Made by a program: the position numbers and the translations under genes
Notes under the pieces: generated by a model
What the model was told of the DNA's origin: nothing
Seen by the model: the letters and a program-made list of their open reading frames with translations, nothing else
Databases searched by the model: none
Assembly: GCA_030268105.1 (NCBI GenBank)
Contig: BSDZ01000008.1
Location: 2,914,001 to 2,978,000, forward strand
Source: Volvox africanus
Taxonomy: Eukaryota; Chlorophyta; Chlorophyceae; Chlamydomonadales; Volvocaceae
DNA: 64,000 nucleotides
Direction of reading: 5' to 3'
Part shown: one piece after another, positions 13,733 to 26,100 of the stretch
Layout of the letters: every line of letters starts with the position of its first letter
Numbering within the stretch: position 1 is the first letter of the stretch

Positions 13733-13737
13733 TGTAA
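13733..13737 (+). promoter_or_regulatory. Candidate polyadenylation signal (TGTAA) of the CLC gene
   Basis: This is the first TGTAA that I see after the CLC stop codon. It matches the volvocine poly(A) signal, with motif evidence only. Confidence 0.4.
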
Positions 13738-15222
13738 TCCTAAGGAATGGTTCGTGATTGAAAACTCATATAACCCGTGGTTTGACTCGGAAAAGTGAAT
13801 ATAACATGTTTTCAACGGGATACTAGATGTGAATTTCCCGGATCCGCGGAAATGGGTTGATTGTATGAGTGCTGCGGGACGTCCTGGTGCCACATTTGAT
13901 TTGCTGTAGTTCGAACTTGGTGCCCTGCGGCCGGAAAGCTGGTGCAGCCGACCACGGAATGCAGCACGCCCAGCCGTGGCAACGGAAGCGGTAGTGATAC
14001 CATTGCAGTCTGATGCTTCCTGCAGATGCGTCCATGTGTCAAAGCAACGGTGCAAGGGCCTTGGGTCTTGAGTCTCCGGTTGAGTGAACGAGTCGGCTGA
14101 GTCAGGGCTGGGCGAGAAGCACGTAAGAGGATAATGATTATTACCCTCCGTTGGCTTTCAACTTGTCGAGATGGTGTAGGCAGTACAGTAAGGCAAGATC
14201 GCTTCCGGGTTGAGTGGTGTATAGGCGCCGCGTTTTGAGTGCCACGTACACAATGCAAGTTCGCCATTCGGGTACGTTTTTCGCCGCCTCACGCAACAGC
14301 ATCGTTGCTCCAAACGGACGATCTAGGAATGCGCAAAGCCTGAAGCAGTGCCGTATTTAGGCGGACCTTGGCCTGTGCATCAATTAAGTCTTTTCCCACG
14401 CCTCCCCAGGTGGCAAAGCCACTCAGGCGCCGTCGTACCATGACAACATTGCCACTGGCTGGAAGTGTCTGCTTCGCGTGGACTTGAATGGCAGTGCGGC
14501 AGACCAGGCGTTAGGCGTCAGGATCAGCGAGTGATGGATGCTGTGCACAGCATGCGTGCGCAGTGCTGACAATCCAGTCGGCACATCGCCAGAATTTCTC
14601 AGCAACAGTATTCTGTCCCTTGTTTCCGAGTAGTTTTGTCCTATGAAATCAGACCAGCAGAACCTTGGCCCAGAGATCAATCCTACGCTATCGGCTCGGT
14701 ACCTGTACCTATCGTAAGGTTTTGCTCTTTTGCCCATCCGTGACGATATGGGATTCTACAGAATAGCTTAAAATGGAAAATATACTTCGTTACAGTACCC
14801 AAACGCATTTTACCGTCCTTGACTCGGTGTCTACAGCTCCACACCGTTTTTAGGTCCGTCACACTACATGCCATTGGTCACAGGATGGAAAGTTTGGGAC
14901 TTCGCGGGTATATTTTAATCAAAAAGCCTTCATTCCAGGACCGTGGTTTATCAGGACCCTGTCATGAATTACCTTACGGTCTTGCACAAAACCGAGGTAG
15001 TTGACACACCCTGTGGGCTTTCATGTCAATAAAAATTGTTAGTAAGCTATCAACTGTCATGAAGATAGAGTCTCAAAAGTTGTAAACTGCTAAAAACATC
15101 CAGTTTTATTGATAGGCTGTTTTTATTGATATTCCAAATAATACGGCGCCCGTGCCCAGCACCAGCGCAGTGGCGTTAGGTTATTTGCATGCAGATGCAA
15201 CACACATTGTTTAATCCTACAG
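13738..15222. other. Intergenic, no supported gene
   Basis: About 1.5 kb with only short uncharacterised reading frames in several overlapping phases, none resembling a known domain. The right end (about 15010-15130) is AT-rich with repeated AAAA/TTTT runs and may be promoter DNA of the next gene. The sequence just before ATG 15223 ends in a pyrimidine-rich ...CCTACAG, which resembles a splice acceptor, so a noncoding 5' exon could lie here. Confidence 0.5.
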
Positions 15223-17946
15223 ATGGAGCCGACCTTAAACGCGGAGAGCCTTGCCTCGCTCCCCGCCCTTGTTCTAGACGCTATTTGGTCCCGCCTCTCA
15301 TTCGCTGCACGCCGTAACCTCCGGGCGAGCTGCCGCAACTTAAGGCTCCTCATTGACAGGGATTTGCTTCGAACGGCTGTAGTGCCGTCATATGGATTTG
15401 CAGCCGACAATTCGTCGCTCTTATCACCCGTGCAGCTGCCACCTAAAGTACGGTGTATCCTAAAATCAGCAAGCAGCCAAGTCCATGAATTCGCGGTGCA
15501 TGCCACCGATGGCACTGTTCCCACGGCGTTCCCACGACTGTCACCCGTTCCACTGCGACAGACACGGGGACCATCTGAGCTTGCTCTCACCGGCAACCCC
15601 GCCAATGCCTCCCCAACGGCCTCCAACTTCACGACTGATCGCTTCCAGAACCTGCGTGCGCTCGTCTTGAGGGGTAATGTAGCGAGCTATACGCCCTGCC
15701 CCAGCTTCCCCGCCGCGCTGCAGCCTTTTCCTCGGCCGACGCCCGCTTCGCTTCTGGCGCCCTTCACTTCCACTGCGGCATCACTCTCCCATCTGGTCCT
15801 TCTTGACACCGCCCTGTCACTCTCGGAGCGTGACATCGCTACCATTGCCAACGCTTTTCCCTCCCTGGTATCTTTGCAGTTGCTGGCCTCGCCGGGGCAC
15901 GATGTGCGCGCTGTGGTGCCGCCACTGATAGCGCTGTGCACCTGCGCCCGCCTGCGTAGCCTTGGGCTTGACTTAGGGCGCAGCGCTGTGCTTAGCGCAG
16001 GTTGCAGGTCTAGTTTGGGCCTCCTGACCCAGTTAACACATCTGGTTTTAGGCCTGGTGGACACCAGCGGAGACGAGCTGGAAGGCCCCCCATCCCCCCT
16101 TGGCAGCCTTGGCTGCTGTTGCGCCAGCACCAGCGGCATGTCGTGTCTAAAGCCGCAACGGCATCACCACGGTCATCACCATCATCTGCACTACGGATGC
16201 TGTTTGGCTCATCAGGCAATCATGGCGTGCAGCATCCAGTCTCAGGCCCCGAGGCCCCAGGTGCTACAGGCGGACGGTGCAGCCATCTGTTGCTGCAATT
16301 GCGTGGTTGCCGCAAGAGTGGGCGGCGTGGAGGCGAGCCTGTACACACTGGCTCGTGCAAATCTTAAGTCATTAGAACTGCGATTTATTTCCTTTGGGTC
16401 CTACCACAAACGACTATTGCACGCTGTTGCCGCTGGCAGTGTTGCGGCTGGCTGTGACAATATCTTCAGCCGCGGCGGCCTAGAGCACCTTTGCCTGCGG
16501 CTGATGCCGTTGCAACAGCATGCGGCCCCGACATCGGCATCGTTCGCTGCTGGCAGCGGCACCGGCCCTGGCACAGGTTCCATTGGGACGTGTTTCGGTG
16601 GGGGGCCCGGGGATCTGGGTACGCCTTCGGCATCGCTCAGCTGCGGCCCGCTGGCGTTGGGCGACACAGTGGCGGCACCGGTAGCAGCTGTGGGCTGGAT
16701 GCAGCCATCCGAATCGGAACTAATGTTGGCAACGCTGGCAGCTCTTCCGACGCTGCATTGCCTAGAAGTTCCGGAGCTGCTGCTCACCACCAGCCACCAG
16801 CTAGCATGTCTCTCTACGCTGACGCGCCTGCGGAAGCTGCGGGTTGGCGGAGTTGTGGCAGCGGGCGTGCCCATGGGACTCGCGGCACCGGCGGGCGGAG
16901 GCCGTCGCGGCAGCGCCGTGGTCCTACACGGGCTCCGGTCCCTTGTCATAGAAGCAGAGAGCCCTACGTACGGCGGCGGCGGTGCTGCGGTGGCGCCCTG
17001 GTGGTTGGTGGTGTGCCCATCCCTGCGCCACTTGTCGCTCACACTGCAGTACGGTGATGCTCATGGCGGGTTGGTGCCTGGTGGAGGGCGACGCAACCAC
17101 CAGCCAGCAGCGGAGGAACTAGCCGCTGCTCTGGCCCATGTGGCGGATGTTCGCCTGATTGTTTGTGTCACGGGGAGGACGGCGCCTATGTCAACGGCGA
17201 CAGGTTACAGTGTCGTTGGCGGGGCTGGTGGTGGCCGCACCGGTGGGACAGGCTTTGCACAGCCGCTGCAAATGGAGCTACCTTTCATCCTGCGCCGCTG
17301 CAGAACGGTACGAGACCTGGAGCTTCACGCCGCCGATCCAATGGAGCTGCTGTCCTGCCTCTCGGAGGACTTGCTGCTAAATGGAGCGGCTGCGGAGCCG
17401 GCACGGTTGGCAGTGATGGTGACAGCAGCCACTGGCGGTGACTGGCATGCCGACGGGGGAGCAGGAGTTGGACCATGCCACGAAGCGGCGGCAGGAGCGG
17501 GGGAGTTCGGCCGAGCGGGAGTTGCGACCCTGAGGTTGGTTACGTCAGGCGGATGGCAGGCTTCAGGGCCGGCGGCAACGGACGCCGCTGGTGCGGGCAT
17601 TGCATCTTTCTGCCGCCTCCTTACCAGGATAGTGCGTAGTGCCAGCCCCAGCCTTGAGTGCCTTTGCGTCTCCGTACCGGGGCTTTTGGTAGGTGCGACC
17701 AGCTGTGGGGTGGCGCAGAAAGGATGGCGGAGCTGTGTGAAAACACACGAGACAGAGGCAGTAAATCCTGTGAAGATGCTCGCGCTGGCGGCGGCGGTGC
17801 AAGGGACACGGTTGTGCCTGTGCAGCATGGGACCCGAGGAACGGGGCAGGCTCTTATTGGCTCTAGAGCGGGCTGGCGTTCAGGTGGTTGAGGGGCGGTG
17901 CCCCGGGTGCCTGTTGGAGCGGCCAGTACATGTTATGGTCACCTGA
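15223..17946 (+). CDS. F-box/LRR-like protein, single exon, 907 aa
   Basis: Residues about 8-46 (LASLPALVLDAIWSRL, then RRNLRASCRNLRLLIDR) look like an F-box, the Skp1-binding module of SCF ubiquitin ligases. Leu-rich segments of LRR type recur near residues 141 (NLRALVLRG), 188, 243, 272, 380 (NLKSLELRF), 420, 511, 535, 571, 603, 696 and 811 (LECLCVSV). They are separated by low-complexity Gly/Ala inserts, which is common in volvocine genes. A His cluster (HHHGHHHHLH) lies near residue 313. The known role of such proteins is choosing substrates for ubiquitylation; the substrate is unknown. The start is the first ATG of a long open frame with GC-rich third positions. A GTAGGTGCG at 17689-17697 could be a donor, so a short segment near residues 823-845 may be a retained intron. 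Confidence 0.75.
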   Translation: MEPTLNAESLASLPALVLDAIWSRLSFAARRNLRASCRNLRLLIDRDLLRTAVVPSYGFAADNSSLLSPVQLPPKVRCILKSASSQVHEFAVHATDGTVPTAFPRLSPVPLRQTRGPSELALTGNPANASPTASNFTTDRFQNLRALVLRGNVASYTPCPSFPAALQPFPRPTPASLLAPFTSTAASLSHLVLLDTALSLSERDIATIANAFPSLVSLQLLASPGHDVRAVVPPLIALCTCARLRSLGLDLGRSAVLSAGCRSSLGLLTQLTHLVLGLVDTSGDELEGPPSPLGSLGCCCASTSGMSCLKPQRHHHGHHHHLHYGCCLAHQAIMACSIQSQAPRPQVLQADGAAICCCNCVVAARVGGVEASLYTLARANLKSLELRFISFGSYHKRLLHAVAAGSVAAGCDNIFSRGGLEHLCLRLMPLQQHAAPTSASFAAGSGTGPGTGSIGTCFGGGPGDLGTPSASLSCGPLALGDTVAAPVAAVGWMQPSESELMLATLAALPTLHCLEVPELLLTTSHQLACLSTLTRLRKLRVGGVVAAGVPMGLAAPAGGGRRGSAVVLHGLRSLVIEAESPTYGGGGAAVAPWWLVVCPSLRHLSLTLQYGDAHGGLVPGGGRRNHQPAAEELAAALAHVADVRLIVCVTGRTAPMSTATGYSVVGGAGGGRTGGTGFAQPLQMELPFILRRCRTVRDLELHAADPMELLSCLSEDLLLNGAAAEPARLAVMVTAATGGDWHADGGAGVGPCHEAAAGAGEFGRAGVATLRLVTSGGWQASGPAATDAAGAGIASFCRLLTRIVRSASPSLECLCVSVPGLLVGATSCGVAQKGWRSCVKTHETEAVNPVKMLALAAAVQGTRLCLCSMGPEERGRLLLALERAGVQVVEGRCPGCLLERPVHVMVT

Positions 17947-18347
17947 ACGGCGAAGAGGTGTACTAGGCAGGCGAACGGTTTCACGCAGTCGCTCCATTCG
18001 CGGGCGTCTTTTGGTGTATCACGTTACGAGAGCGCATTCGGGTGACGCATTGCCACAGCTTTTTAGGAAAACCGCATCACTGATGTAGAACCCCACTGTC
18101 CTGTCTGGCCAGCCAGGCAGGGACCCTCATCCGTTTCATTGTTGTGAAGGGAATAGTTGCGTGGATAAGGTTTGATGGCTTGGCATAGAGCAAGGATTGG
18201 GCCTTATCCATACGCCACATTTGCTGTGGATGTCCGTGAAACGTAGGTGCTTGCGTGGGTTTCAGGCTTCTCATGATGGGTTGCGTTGATATAGTGGACA
18301 CCATGCCGTGGCCATTTCACGGGAGGGCGTCATGCACTATGCTCCCT

Positions 18348-18352
18348 TGTAA
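18348..18352 (+). promoter_or_regulatory. Candidate polyadenylation signal (TGTAA) of the F-box gene
   Basis: TGTAA about 400 bp after the stop codon at 17946. A second TGTAA lies at 18406-18410. Either could serve; the evidence is motif and position only. Confidence 0.4.
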
Positions 18353-18410
18353 CTCGTCCCTTATTCAGATGCGCGATGGGAAACATGACATGGTGTTATA
18401 TAAGCTGTAA

Positions 18411-20166
18411 AATTTGACGCAATAATCAGGGGACAGCGGGCACATCGCATCAATCAATCCTGCACTGTGTGCCAAACCCCGAGGGAATTCTTTGGTCTGA
18501 GGTCGTGGAAAATTTGAATAACGCAAATTAGGTAGTATGATTCATGAATCAACAGCAAATACTACAGAAATGGATGCGATGCGAAGCCACGTTACAAGGT
18601 GGTTCCAAGATCGCAGGAAAGGCCCTGAAAGGCACAGCTGGCCGACAATGTACCCAACAAACTCATTGTAAGCGTTTATTAACCTTGTGATGGAAAAGAG
18701 GAAAGGAAGTTGGGCGTATGTGGGTCTGCGTTATGTTTAGTTTTACGGGAGTGGTTGGTGAAAGGCCGATGTATGCTGCCTATAATATCATTCATATGAT
18801 AGGCTGAAGGTTTGGGCTGAAGTAAAACCTAAGATCACAGCCAAGACATTTGTTAGCTACAATCCTGCTTATCCGCGTATGATTTTCACGGCAGCCTTCG
18901 ATGTCGGGGTACGGACAACTGAGTTTCTATCATTACCTATACTTGTTAACAGTACATCAATTTGAAGCTGTTAAACTTTAGGCTTATTCAGACGATTCAA
19001 CACTAATGCCAATGTACTTCGCCAGACACTTTGCCGAACACTGGAATTTTGTTTGACTTCTTCACAGACATCCTCAACGCAAGCAAATCTATCAAGATTA
19101 GTGACCAAGTGATTTAGCTATTAATCATTTATCAATACAGCTTAAGTTGTAAGTTGAGGTCCTCAGGCAACCAGTGTGGAAGGTGGTGTTGACCTTTTCG
19201 AAAGCTTGCTGGATCGTTCTACAATACAACGCAATTACAGGACCTGTATATCCGGCTTAAAAGCGAACCTCGCTATTGTTGCGAAGCTGGACCGCTGGTC
19301 GACAGAGCAGCGCAGACAAAATCAACCGCAAATCCTCAGTCTCCAAAATCACATATTAATTGGAGAGTAATGAAATTATGATGTATTCAAGCTCGGGTGA
19401 GTGTCGCTATTCGAGCATGACCGTAATTGGGTCAGGACAATGAAGGCGTAAGATATAGAAGGTCTATGAACCCTAATTAAACTGGATCATATTAGTATAG
19501 CAATCAGTGAACTATTTTACTTATCAGATAGGTGAATTCTCGTGTCGGGTATGGGTGACTAATTACGTTGCGGTGTGGACCCTGTTTCAAGGGCTGGATG
19601 GCGGCATTACGGACACTTGCATAAGCATATTGCTGCTTATGGGCGTTAATGGTGGCCCTAGCTGCTAGCGCTCAATTGCGCAGCAGCAACGCTATCGCCT
19701 AACTGAAGGTACGAAGATGGTTGTAACCTGCACGCACCGCCGAGGCGCGGCAAGTAGTCGGCTTGTTCACATGATCTCGAAAATGTGATTCCATTTTCAA
19801 ATTAAAGTCTTGGTATTATTTTTCTCTGATAAATAATGAGTCAAGGACCTCGCGCAGCAATGTGTGCAACATCACCTACTGAGCGAATCCTAGCATGCTT
19901 GTTGTGCTGCATATCCAAAGGAAATGCGCTGTTTAAAACAATGATAAGATCGACTCCAGGACTTGAAGGAAACATCACGCTTCCCCGCCTATCCCTTACG
20001 CAGAACGTCTAAGGAGACGATGACCCAGCGATGGCATCACATCCAGCTGCATCTCAGGACAAATAGGCCGATGTTAGCAGTCGAATTATTTCTACCCAAG
20101 GTTGCTCATCATAGCGACCACAAAAACTATGCGTACGTACGCCTGAGTGCAAGCGACTTCACGCGG
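18411..20166. other. AT-richer intergenic / upstream region of the giant HRGP gene
   Basis: About 1.75 kb, visibly AT-richer than the genes on either side. A 64-codon frame at 19176-19370 has no recognisable content. The HRGP promoter and 5' UTR should lie toward its right end. Its reading frame is open back to at least 19963, with an in-frame ATG at 20020, so a longer N-terminus or an upstream exon is possible. Confidence 0.5.
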
Positions 20167-23100
20167 ATGTTAACCTTGGCGACGCTCCTCCTGCTACTGA
20201 TGTCAAGCACATATGGTAATGCAGATCACGTTATAAACCGAAGGGAAACCCTAAAAGCGAACCATCCTTCTTACTTCCACGATATGCCAACCAGTGCTTT
20301 TCGCCACGACCAAGTACGGGCTAGGCAGCTCGGAGTGGCTACGAGCGTCTGGCCGGACCTGCATCCACCTAGCTTAGCAGCTCTGGGGTCATTTAACCAA
20401 GGTCCAACCTACAAGGACCCATCAGCATCAACCCCGGAGCCACAACTATACCAACAAATAACTACATCCCATGCGTCGCAACCAAATCCAGAACAGCTAA
20501 TGGACACATCAAGCCAACGGCCAACACCGATAAATACTTCTCCGCAACTTACAGGATCCCAACTGGACCCAAATGGACTGCAGCCTCCATCGCCAAACCT
20601 GTCCCCGCTAACACAACATCAACTCTTACGACCAAAACTCATCCATCCCATATGCCAGTATCCGAACCAAAAAGGTTGCGGAGCAGAAACAAACAACCCG
20701 AAAAAAATTCCAAAACCTTCAACACCACAATCTTCATACGATAAAATATCCACAATACAGATATCTACAATTGTATCTTCCAGACATTTATCATCCACAC
20801 AAGAATTACAGCCTCCCTCGCCAGCGCCCCACGCGCCCAGCTTGCCGCCCCCGCCCCTGGATCCTCCTAGCCCACAGCCTCCCTCGCAAGCGCCCCGGGC
20901 GCCCAACTTGCCGCCCCCGCCCCTGGATCCTCCCAGCCCACAGCCTCCCTCGCAAGCGCCCGGGGCACCCAGCTTGCCGCCCCCGCCCCTGGATCCTCCC
21001 AGCCCACAGCCTCCCTCGCCCTCGCCCCGGGCTCCCAGCTTGCCGCCCCCGCCCCTGGATCCTCCCAGCCCACAGCCTCCCTCGCCAGCGCCCCACGCGC
21101 CCAGCTTGCCGCCCCCCCCCCTGGATCCTCCCAGCCCACAGCCTCCCTCGCCAGCGCCCTGGGCTCCCAGCTTGCCGCCCCCGCCCCTGGATCCTCCCAG
21201 CCCACAGCCTCCCTCGCCAGCGCCCCGGGCGCACAGCTTGCCGCCCCCGCCCCTGGATCCTCCCAGCCCACAGCCTCCCTCGCCCGCGCCCCGGGCACCC
21301 AGCTTGCCGCCCCCGCCCCTGGATCCTCCCAGCCCACAGCCTCCCTCGCCCGCGCCCCGGGCACCCAGCTTGCCGCCCCCGCCCCTGGATCCTCCCAGCC
21401 CACAGCCTCCCTCGCCAGCGCCTTACGCGCCCAGCTTGCCGCCCCCGCCATTGGATCCTCCCAGCCCACAGCCACCCTCGCAAGCGCCCCGGGCACCCAG
21501 CTTGCCGCCCCCGCCCCTGGATCCTCCCAGTCCACAGCCTCCCTCGCCCGCGCCCCGGGCGCCCAGCTTGCCGCCCCCGCCCCTGGATCCTCCCAGCCCA
21601 CAGCCACCCTCGCAAGCGCCCCGGGCGCCCAGCTTGCCGCCCCCGCCCCTGGATCCTCCCAGCCCACAGCCTCCCTCGCCAGCGCCCGGGGCACCCAGCT
21701 TGCCGCCCCCGCCCCTGGATCCTCCCAGCCCACAGCCTCCCTCGCCAGCGCCCCACGCGCCCAGCTTGCCGCCCCCCCCCCTGGATCCTCCCAGCCCACA
21801 GCCTCCCTCGCCAGCGCCCTGGGCTCCCAGCTTGCCGCCCCCGCCCCTGGATCCTCCCAGCCCACAGCCTCCCTCGCCAGCGCCCCGGGCGCCCAGCTTG
21901 CCGCCCCCGCCCCTGGATCCTCCCAGCCCACAGCCTCCCTCGCCCGCGCCCCGGGCACCCAGCTTGCCGCCCCCGCCCCTGGATCCTCCCAGCCCACAGC
22001 CACCCTCGCAAGCGCCCCGGGCGCCCAGCTTGCCGCCCCCGCCCCTGGATCCTCCCAGCCCACAGCCTCCCTCGCCCGCGCCCCGGGCACCCAGCTTGCC
22101 GCCCCCGCCCCTGGATCCTCCCAGCCCACAGCCTCCCTCGCCAGCGCCTTACGCGCCCAGCTTGCCGCCCCCGCCCCTGGATCCTCCCAGCCCACAGCCT
22201 CCCTCGCTCGCGCCCCGGGCACCCAGCTTGCCGCCCCCGCCCCTGGATCCTCCCAGCCCACAGCCTCCCTCGCCAGCGCCCCACGCGCCCAGCTTGCCGC
22301 CCCCGCCCCTGGATCCTCCCAGCCCACAGCCTCCCTCGCCAGCGCCCCGGGCTCCCAGCTTGCCGCCCCCGCCCCTGGATCCTCCCAGCCCACAGCCTCC
22401 TTCGCCCGCGCCCCGGGCACCCAGCTTGCCGCCCCCGCCCCTGGATCCTCCCAGCCCACAGCCTCCCTCGCCAGCGCCCCGGGCGCCCAGCTTGCCGCCC
22501 CCGCCCCTGGATCCTCCCAGTCCACAGCCTCCCTTGCCAGCGCCCCGGGCGCCCAGCTTGCCGCCCCCGCCCCTGGATCCTCCCAGCCCACAGCCTCCCT
22601 CGCCAGCGCCCCGGGCGCCCAGCTTGCCGCCCCCGCCCCTGGATCCTCCCAGCCCACAGCCTCCCTCGCCAGCGCCCGGGGCACCCAGCATGCCGCCCCC
22701 GCCCCTGGATCCTCCCAGCCCACAGCCTCCCTCGCCAGCGCCCCGGGCTCCCAGCTTGCCGCCCCCGCCCCTGGATCCTCCCAGCCCACAGCCTCCCTCG
22801 CCAGCGCCCCACGCGCCCAGCTTGCCGCCCCAGCCCCTGGATCCTCCCAGCCCACAGCCTCCCTCGCCAGCGCCCTGGGCTCCCAGCTTGCCGCCCCCGC
22901 CCCTGGATCCTCCCAGCCCACAGCCTCCCTCGCCAGCGCCCCGGGCGCCCAGCTTGCCGCCCCCGCCCCTGGATCCTCCCAGCCCACAGCCTCCCTCGCC
23001 CGCGCCCCGGGCGCCCAGCTTGCCGCCCCCGCCCCTGGATCCTCCCAGCCCACAGCCTCCCTCGCCCGCGCCCCGGGCACCCAGCTTGCCGCCCCCGCCC

Positions 23101-26100
23101 CTGGATCCTCCCAGCCCACAGCCTCCCTCGCCAGCGCCTTACGCGCCCAGCTTGCCGCCCCTGCCCCTGGATCCTCCCAGCCCACAGCCTCCCTCGCCAG
23201 CGCCCCGGGCTCCCAGCTTGCCGCCCCCGCCCCTGGATCCTCCCAGCCCACAGCCTCCCTCGCCAGCGCCCGGGGCACCCAGCTTGCCGCCCCCGCCCCT
23301 GGATCCTCCCAGCCCACAGCCTCCCTCGCCAGCGCCCCACGCGCCCAGCTTGCCGCCCCCGCCCCTGGATCCTCCCAGCCCACAGCCTCCCTCGCCAGCG
23401 CCCCGGGCTCCCAGCTTGCCGCCCCCGCCCCTGGATCCTCCCAGTCCACAGCCTCCCTCGCCAGCGCCCCGGGCGCCCAGCTTGCCGCCCCCGCCCCTGG
23501 ATCCTCCCAGCCCACAGCCTCCCTCGCCAGCGCCCCGGGCGCCCAGCTTGCCGCCCCCGCCCCTGGATCCTCCCAGCCCACAGCCTCCCTCGCCAGCGCC
23601 CCGGGCACCCAGCTTGCCGCCCCCGCCCCTGGATCCTCCCAGCCCACAGCCTCCCTCGCTCGCGCCCCGGGCACCCAGCTTGCCGCCCCCGCCCCTGGAT
23701 CCTCCCAGCCCACAGCCTCCCTCGCCAGCGCCCCACGCGCCCAGCTTGCCGCCCCCGCCCCTGGATCCTCCCAGCCCACAGCCTCCCTCGCCAGCGCCCT
23801 GGGCTCCCAGCTTGCCGCCCCCGCCCCTGGATCCTCCCAGCCCACAGCCTCCCTCGCCAGCGCCCCGGGCGCCCAGCTTGCCGCCCCCGCCCCTGGATCC
23901 TCCCAGCCCACAGCCTCCCTCGCCCGCGCCCCGGGCACCCAGCTTGCCGCCCCCGCCCCTGGATCCTCCCAGCCCACAGCCTCCCTCGCCCGCGCCCCGG
24001 GCACCCAGCTTGCCGCCCCCGCCCCTGGATCCTCCCAGCCCACAGCCTCCCTCGCCAGCGCCTTACGCGCCCAGCTTGCCGCCCCCGCCCCTGGATCCTC
24101 CCAGCCCACAGCCTCCCTCGCCAGCGCCCCGGGCTCCCAGCTTGCCGCCCCCGCCCCTGGATCCTCCCAGCCCACAGCCTCCCTCGCCAGCGCCCGGGGC
24201 ACCCAGCTTGCCGCCCCCGCCCCTGGATCCTCCCAGCCCACAGCCTCCCTCGCCAGCGCCCCGGGCACCCAGCTTGCCGCCCCCGCCCCTGGATCCTCCC
24301 AGCCCACAGCCTCCCTCGCCAGCGCCTTACGCGCCCAGCTTGCCGCCCCTGCCCCTGGATCCTCCCAGCCCACAGCCTCCCTCGCCAGCGCCCCGGGCTC
24401 CCAGCTTGCCGCCCCCGCCCCTGGATCCTCCCAGCCCACAGCCTCCCTCGCCAGCGCCCGGGGCACCCAGCTTGCCGCCCCCGCCCCTGGATCCTCCCAG
24501 CCCACAGCCTCCCTCGCCAGCGCCCCACGCGCCCAGCTTGCCGCCCCCGCCCCTGGATCCTCCCAGCCCACAGCCTCCCTCGCCAGCGCCCCGGGCTCCC
24601 AGCTTGCCGCCCCCGCCCCTGGATCCTCCCAGTCCACAGCCTCCCTCGCCAGCGCCCCGGGCGCCCAGCTTGCCGCCCCCGCCCCTGGATCCTCCCAGCC
24701 CACAGCCTCCCTCGCCAGCGCCCCGGGCGCCCAGCTTGCCGCCCCCGCCCCTGGATCCTCCCAGCCCACAGCCTCCCTCGCCAGCGCCCCGGGCACCCAG
24801 CTTGCCGCCCCCGCCCCTGGATCCTCCCAGCCCACAGCCTCCCTCGCTCGCGCCCCGGGCACCCAGCTTGCCGCCCCCGCCCCTGGATCCTCCCAGCCCA
24901 CAGCCTCCCTCGCCAGCGCCCCACGCGCCCAGCTTGCCGCCCCCGCCCCTGGATCCTCCCAGCCCACAGCCTCCCTCGCCAGCGCCCTGGGCTCCCAGCT
25001 TGCCGCCCCCGCCCCTGGATCCTCCCAGCCCACAGCCTCCCTCGCCAGCGCCCCGGGCGCCCAGCTTGCCGCCCCCGCCCCTGGATCCTCCCAGCCCACA
25101 GCCTCCCTCGCCCGCGCCCCGGGCACCCAGCTTGCCGCCCCCGCCCCTGGATCCTCCCAGCCCACAGCCTCCCTCGCCCGCGCCCCGGGCACCCAGCTTG
25201 CCGCCCCCGCCCCTGGATCCTCCCAGCCCACAGCCTCCCTCGCCAGCGCCTTACGCGCCCAGCTTGCCGCCCCCGCCCCTGGATCCTCCCAGCCCACAGC
25301 CTCCCTCGCCAGCGCCCCGGGCTCCCAGCTTGCCGCCCCCGCCCCTGGATCCTCCCAGCCCACAGCCTCCCTCGCCAGCGCCCGGGGCACCCAGCTTGCC
25401 GCCCCCGCCCCTGGATCCTCCCAGCCCACAGCCTCCCTCGCCAGCGCCCCGGGCACCCAGCTTGCCGCCCCCGCCCCTGGATCCTCCCAGCCCACAGCCT
25501 CCCTCGCCAGCGCCTTACGCGCCCAGCTTGCCGCCCCTGCCCCTGGATCCTCCCAGCCCACAGCCTCCCTCGCCAGCGCCCCGGGCTCCCAGCTTGCCGC
25601 CCCCGCCCCTGGATCCTCCCAGCCCACAGCCTCCCTCGCCAGCGCCCCGGGCTCCCAGCTTGCCGCCCCCGCCCCTGGATCCTCCCAGCCCACAGCCTCC
25701 CTCGCCAGCGCCCGGGGCGCCCAGCTTGCCGCCCCCGCCCCTGGATCCTCCCAGCCCACAGCCTCCCTCGCCCGCGCCCCGGGCACCCAGCTTGCCGCCC
25801 CCGCCCCTGGATCCTCCCAGCCCACAGCCTCCCTCGCCCGCGCCCCGGGCACCCAGCTTGCCGCCCCCGCCCCTGGATCCTCCCAGCCCACAGCCTCCCT
25901 CGCCAGCGCCTTACGCGCCCAGCTTGCCGCCCCCGCCATTGGATCCTCCCAGCCCACAGCCACCCTCGCCAGCGCCCCGGGCACCCAGCTTGCCGCCCCC
26001 GCCCCTGGATCCTCCCAGTCCACAGCCTCCCTCGCCCGCGCCCCGGGCGCCCAGCTTGCCGCCCCCGCCCCTGGATCCTCCCAGCCCACAGCCACCCTCG

